A stretch of 46,779 nucleotides of DNA from Bacteroidota bacterium (GTDB lineage Bacteria > Bacteroidota > Bacteroidia > Bacteroidales > Tenuifilaceae), in assembly GCA_029558675.1 (NCBI GenBank), contig JAKQEF010000196.1:1-46779 (forward strand). The letters run 5' to 3'. Below are positions 43,806-46,779 of the stretch, in pieces. Made by a program: the position numbers and the translations under genes. The notes below the pieces were generated by a model that was not told where the DNA came from, did not search any database, and saw nothing but the letters and a program-made list of their open reading frames with translations. Every line of letters begins with the position of its first letter. The first letter of the stretch is position 1.

Positions 43806-44708
43806 TTATTGTCCTTTAAACCATATTTTTACCTTTTCTACAACATACGTCTGCAATTCTTTAGGCTCAATTATCCTCACCTCGTTGAGCAGCCCCATGA
43901 TAAACCGCCCTATCCCCTCAAACGAGTACACCATACCTTCGTAGAGAATGGCTTCCCCGCCCGTTTTTATGCTCAGCCCGGTGTCGGGGAACTCCTCCAC
44001 CATCAGCTTGTGGGCCAGGTTGCTCAGCTGCAACCTCACGGGTATGGGCGTGCTGCCGCTCATGCCAAAGTGATCTATCCGTTGCGAGCCATGCTGCCCC
44101 TCGTACTTCCAGGGTGTGTGCGTAAGCTCAACGCTCCCCATGCGGTCAATCTTAAACTGCCTCACCTCCTCCACCTCCGCATCGAAGGCCAGCAGGTAAA
44201 CGTAGTAGCTGAAGAATTTTATGGGCTCCACAAGCCTATCCCTGACATCACCGCCTGAAACCGATTGGTAACTTTTCAAAACCACCTGTTTCCTCTCCCT
44301 CATGGCTTCCCTGAGGGTGCCAATGCTCTTGCTAACGGACTGGCGGTAGATGGTATCGGAGATATCGTCCATATCGGTGAGGGCATAGAGCTTGCTCACA
44401 ATGCTCTTCTGCACAGGCGAGTGGGGTGTGCTCGTGAGGATGGCATCGCGGATAAAGGCAGCCTCCTCAAGGCTGAAAACAATAAGGTTCTCGGGGGTTA
44501 GCTGCCCCTTGTCAATTCTGGGAATTTTAAATCTATCGCCCTCCTTTTCTATTACAAAACCCAAATCGCGCAGCAGGCTGAAATAGCGCTCAATGGTACG
44601 CTCCGACACGTCGAAATCGCGGGCCAAAGCCCCTTTGGTGGCACCGAAAGGGCTACGGAGCCGTGAGATCAGCTGAAAGATGCGGTATAACTTCTTGTGC
44701 TCAACCAT
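43806..44708 (-). CDS. WYL-domain transcriptional regulator of the cas operon
   Basis: The product has 300 residues from the ATG at 44708; a start at 44738 would add ten. Residues about 5-55 are a winged helix (KKLYRIFQLISRLRSPFGATKGALARDFDVSERTIERYFSLL). From about 125 the WYL domain follows (VVLKSYQSVSGGDVRDRLVEPIKFFSYYVYLLAFDAEVEEVRQFKIDRM), with the core tryptophan-tyrosine-leucine replaced by YVYL. A WCX-like C-terminal part ends at KIWFKGQ. WYL proteins bind nucleotides or nucleic acids and often sense phage infection or DNA damage to control CRISPR loci. The same strand and position before cas6 fit that role. Confidence 0.9.
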   Translation of the reverse strand: MVEHKKLYRIFQLISRLRSPFGATKGALARDFDVSERTIERYFSLLRDLGFVIEKEGDRFKIPRIDKGQLTPENLIVFSLEEAAFIRDAILTSTPHSPVQKSIVSKLYALTDMDDISDTIYRQSVSKSIGTLREAMRERKQVVLKSYQSVSGGDVRDRLVEPIKFFSYYVYLLAFDAEVEEVRQFKIDRMGSVELTHTPWKYEGQHGSQRIDHFGMSGSTPIPVRLQLSNLAHKLMVEEFPDTGLSIKTGGEAILYEGMVYSFEGIGRFIMGLLNEVRIIEPKELQTYVVEKVKIWFKGQ

Positions 44709-44751
44709 GGTGTGTTGAATTTTATAATACCACGACAATTTACAAAAAATT

Positions 44752-44791
44752 GTTAGTTACAGCCTTATATTTAATGCAAATTTCAACTAAC
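44752..44791. promoter_or_regulatory. Spaced inverted repeat upstream of the WYL gene
   Basis: GTTAGTT (44752-44758) and AACTAAC (44785-44791) are perfect 7-bp complements 26 bp apart, 44 bp upstream of the WYL start codon and just after the HIRAN gene. It could be an operator for the WYL regulator, with the two half-sites bound by separate subunits. The evidence is limited to symmetry and position. Confidence 0.3.
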
Positions 44792-44803
44792 AGACCATCA
44801 TGA

Positions 44804-45139
44804 TCATTTCTTCCTATTCTTTTCCACAAATACCACCACCCTCACCTGCTCCTCGGGGTGGTTCTGCCCATCAACCATCTGAACGTAGGCGTTGAAAATA
44901 TTGTACCCCGCATTGAGCACCTTGCTCATCTCCCTGTTGCCGGCCTTGGGCACGTATCCCAGCTTGTAATTCTTCAGATAAATGGCAATGGCATTTTTGT
45001 CCACCGGGTTGGTGGGCTCCGACACCAGTTTCAGCTTCTTTCCAATTTTCAGTCGTCCGAAGGCCAGTGCCCCATCGTAGTAGGTAAATCCTGCAATGCA
45101 AAAATTGGCAAAATGCACCCTCTTTTCTCTCTTTTTCAT
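44804..45139 (-). CDS. HIRAN-domain protein
   Basis: The product has 111 residues from the ATG at 45139; an upstream in-frame start at 45187 would add 16. It consists almost wholly of a HIRAN domain: FCIAGFTYYDGALAF, KLKLVSEPTNPVDKNAIAIYLKNYKLGYVPKAGNREMSKVL, with the typical E-P-x-N-P-x-D-x-x-A-I-x-I core. HIRAN domains bind 3' single-stranded DNA ends in damage-response proteins. Alone and next to the WYL-cas operon on the same strand, it could sense damage or invasion. That is an inference. Confidence 0.88.
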   Translation of the reverse strand: MKKREKRVHFANFCIAGFTYYDGALAFGRLKIGKKLKLVSEPTNPVDKNAIAIYLKNYKLGYVPKAGNREMSKVLNAGYNIFNAYVQMVDGQNHPEEQVRVVVFVEKNRKK

Positions 45140-45815
45140 GGCAAAATATTTTGAAATTTCTGCCAAGATAAAATGGTCAACCGACAAGTAGTGTCGGAGC
45201 GAAAAAGAATTATTATTATATTGATATTGTGGGTATTAGAAACAGACCAGGGAAGGTGAAACCTTATTCCCTCATGCTCTGGTGACTGGTAATTCATCTA
45301 ATCGCATTAATGAACCATACGAAATTTGAGGATTGTAATCCACAAAAATTATGTTTTTTGTGGATTTGATTCCTTATTTATAAACCTTCAAGGGCACTCC
45401 CGAAGTTTCGGAAATGTAAGCGAATCACTACATTTTTGTAAAAAGGCCAATGCCTCAAAAGAAAAAATTTTAGGGCACCGGATGACGCCTCCAAGTTATT
45501 GTGGCTTTCAACTTCACGTTTACGTTTTAAAAACCATTAAACACCAAATATCAAAAATTTATGGCCAGCCCCAAATAATTTAGCCCCGGTATGGTCGTTA
45601 ACCTTTAGGTTTTTGTACCTATGGCAGGATATGAAAACCCCTCAATTCGGGTATGGTTAATGGCATCGCCTGTGGAAAACCTTGGAGGTGTTTTTTGCAG
45701 CAGATGGGTTGAAATTTCAAAAATATGTTTACTTTTACGTGATTTAGCCAATGGCTGCCCTTTCGGGGGCAAGGCTTTTTGGGTTACTTATTTTTGCATT
45801 GAAAAACACTGCACA
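45140..45815. other. Long intergenic stretch between the HIRAN gene and the right-end gene
   Basis: No supported gene is seen and there are no regularly spaced repeats, so this is not a CRISPR array. A hairpin with 12-bp perfect arms (AATCCACAAAAA at 45337-45348, TTTTTGTGGATT at 45355-45366) is present. A TATTTTTG box at 45789-45796 fits the -7 consensus and lies 20 bp before the next start codon. The frame of the downstream gene stays open upstream to an ATG at 45660, but that extension looks non-coding. Confidence 0.4.
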
Positions 45816-46779
45816 ATGAGAGGGATAGCAAAACTACTATTCGTATTAGGATTCATTGGGATATTCGTAAACGGTGAGGCCCAAACCAATCGTTTGAAGC
45901 GCGCCAATGCGCTGTACGACGCCGGAGGATACTTTGAGGCCATTGAACTCTACAGGCACGATCTGGACAAAGTGGCTAAGGAGGAGATGGGGTTATACCT
46001 CACCAAGGTTGGCGATTGCTACCGGTTGATTGGGAACGCACGGCAAGCCGAGATCTGGTATTCCAAGGCCATATTGCGAGATCCTCCCGATCCGCGTGTT
46101 TACTACTACTACGCCGAAATGCTGAAGATGAACGAGAAGTACGACGAGGCTCTGGAGCAGTACCAAAAATATAAACAGCTGGTACCCAACGATCCCCTCA
46201 CCGATTTTGGCATTCAATCGTGCGATTTGGCCAAGAAGTGGATAGAAAGCCCTTCGGGCTACGAGGTGCTGAATATGCGGGCCATAAACAGCAAGCAGAG
46301 CGACTTCAGCCCGGCATACCTCTCCGACGATTACAGCGTTCTGCTATTCACCAGCTCGCGAAACGAGGCAACAGGAACGAAAAACCATGCCGGTACCGGT
46401 GAAAAGTTCACCGATATCTTCATTACCCAGCGCGATAAAAAGGGGACATGGAGCACTCCCCGACCCCTCGATGGCAATATTAATACCCCCAATGATGAGG
46501 GAGCCCCTTCGGTTACCGCCAATTTCAACAAGATTTACTTTACCCGCTGCCGGGCAGGCAAGCGCAACAAGCTGGGATGCGAAATACTGGTGAGCGAAAG
46601 GCGTGAACAGGGATGGCTCACACCCGAAGTCCTGCCACTGGCTCCCGACAGCATGGTGGTGGCCCATCCGGCCATATCGGCCGACGAGCTGACGCTTTAC
46701 TTCGTTAGCAACATCCCCGGAGGATACGGAGGCAAGGATATTTGGAAGGTTACCCGCAACTCCCCGTCGGACAACTGGG
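45816..46779 (+). CDS. TPR/PD40 envelope protein, 5' part (PorE/OmpA-family-like), runs out of the window
   Basis: At least 321 residues are present and the frame is open at the window end. The start at 45816 gives a signal peptide, MRGIAKLLFVLGFIGIFVNGEAQ. Residues about 25-130 hold TPR-like helices (ANALYDAGGYFEAIELYRHDL, YYYYAEMLKMNEKYDEALEQYQKYKQL). From about 145 a PD40 beta-propeller begins (SDDYSVLLFTSSRNEATG, ITQRDKKGTWSTPRPLDGNINTPNDEGAPSV, SADELTLYFVSNIPGGYGGKDIW). This order is typical of the PorE-like components linked to type IX secretion, which end in an OmpA domain. The T9SS cargo at 30454 fits an organism with that system. Confidence 0.82.
   Translation, partial: MRGIAKLLFVLGFIGIFVNGEAQTNRLKRANALYDAGGYFEAIELYRHDLDKVAKEEMGLYLTKVGDCYRLIGNARQAEIWYSKAILRDPPDPRVYYYYAEMLKMNEKYDEALEQYQKYKQLVPNDPLTDFGIQSCDLAKKWIESPSGYEVLNMRAINSKQSDFSPAYLSDDYSVLLFTSSRNEATGTKNHAGTGEKFTDIFITQRDKKGTWSTPRPLDGNINTPNDEGAPSVTANFNKIYFTRCRAGKRNKLGCEILVSERREQGWLTPEVLPLAPDSMVVAHPAISADELTLYFVSNIPGGYGGKDIWKVTRNSPSDNW

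Noticed and set aside
45326-45583. An 85-codon plus-strand frame in the intergenic gap before the right-end gene
   Set aside because: Low-complexity translation without known features, and it includes a hairpin. It looks non-coding.
45140-45815. Checked for a CRISPR array near the cas operon
   Set aside because: No regularly spaced direct repeats were found here or elsewhere between 40.0 and 45.8 kb.
45660-45815. In-frame upstream extension of the right-end envelope gene to an ATG at 45660
   Set aside because: It would place 52 unlikely residues before a perfect signal peptide and would include the probable -7 box.

Overview
The window looks like a chromosomal segment of a member of the Bacteroidota, probably class Bacteroidia. 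The reasons are a protein with a type IX secretion C-terminal sorting domain, a TonB-dependent receptor with a carboxypeptidase-regulatory-like N-terminus, a FISUMP-domain lipoprotein, TANNTTTG-like -7 boxes, few Shine-Dalgarno sites, and housekeeping proteins (short adenylate kinase, Obg, DUF3109, M20 dipeptidase) of the Bacteroidota type. I cannot name the genus.

Layout. 0.3-2.9 kb: an unknown exported protein, a GNAT acetyltransferase and a small membrane protein. 2.9-9.1 kb: an AT-rich accessory island, all on the minus strand. It holds a methyltransferase-HIT fusion translationally coupled to an HNH nuclease, a transposase remnant, an MNT/HEPN toxin-antitoxin pair whose HEPN gene carries an in-frame stop, a Fic enzyme, a CPBP-like membrane protein and a RelE/ParE-type toxin-antitoxin pair. 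A 76-bp perfect direct repeat lies just upstream of each of the two toxin-antitoxin operons. 9.1-15.6 kb: a TetR-regulated tripartite RND efflux operon (regulator, TolC-like, adaptor, pump) with a palindromic operator candidate.

15.8-24.4 kb: a plus-strand cluster that appears to take up and process an organic acid. It starts with a potentially structured leader and encodes a Na+/solute symporter, a CoA-transferase, two different KAS III-like condensing enzymes with altered active sites, a lipoprotein, an outer-membrane barrel and a lipoprotein alpha/beta hydrolase, closed by a very strong hairpin. I consider this the most likely undescribed pathway in the window. 24.4-31.7 kb: an unknown helical protein, a TonB-dependent receptor, a FISUMP lipoprotein and a T9SS cargo protein.

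31.9-40.0 kb: housekeeping genes. hpt, adk, obgE, a PAP2 phosphatase and a lipoate-protein ligase run on the plus strand. A lipoprotein, an M20 dipeptidase, a DUF3109 protein and gpmI run on the minus strand. 40.1-45.2 kb: a minus-strand partial type I CRISPR-Cas operon (HIRAN protein, WYL regulator, cas6, a cas5-like gene, cas3). It ends in a 25-codon remnant, possibly of cas8, fused to a perfect 22-bp inverted repeat. No cas7, cas1, cas2 or CRISPR array is visible. 45.8 kb to the end: the 5' part of a TPR/PD40 envelope gene that runs out of the window.

All family assignments come from reading motifs in the translations. No database search was run.
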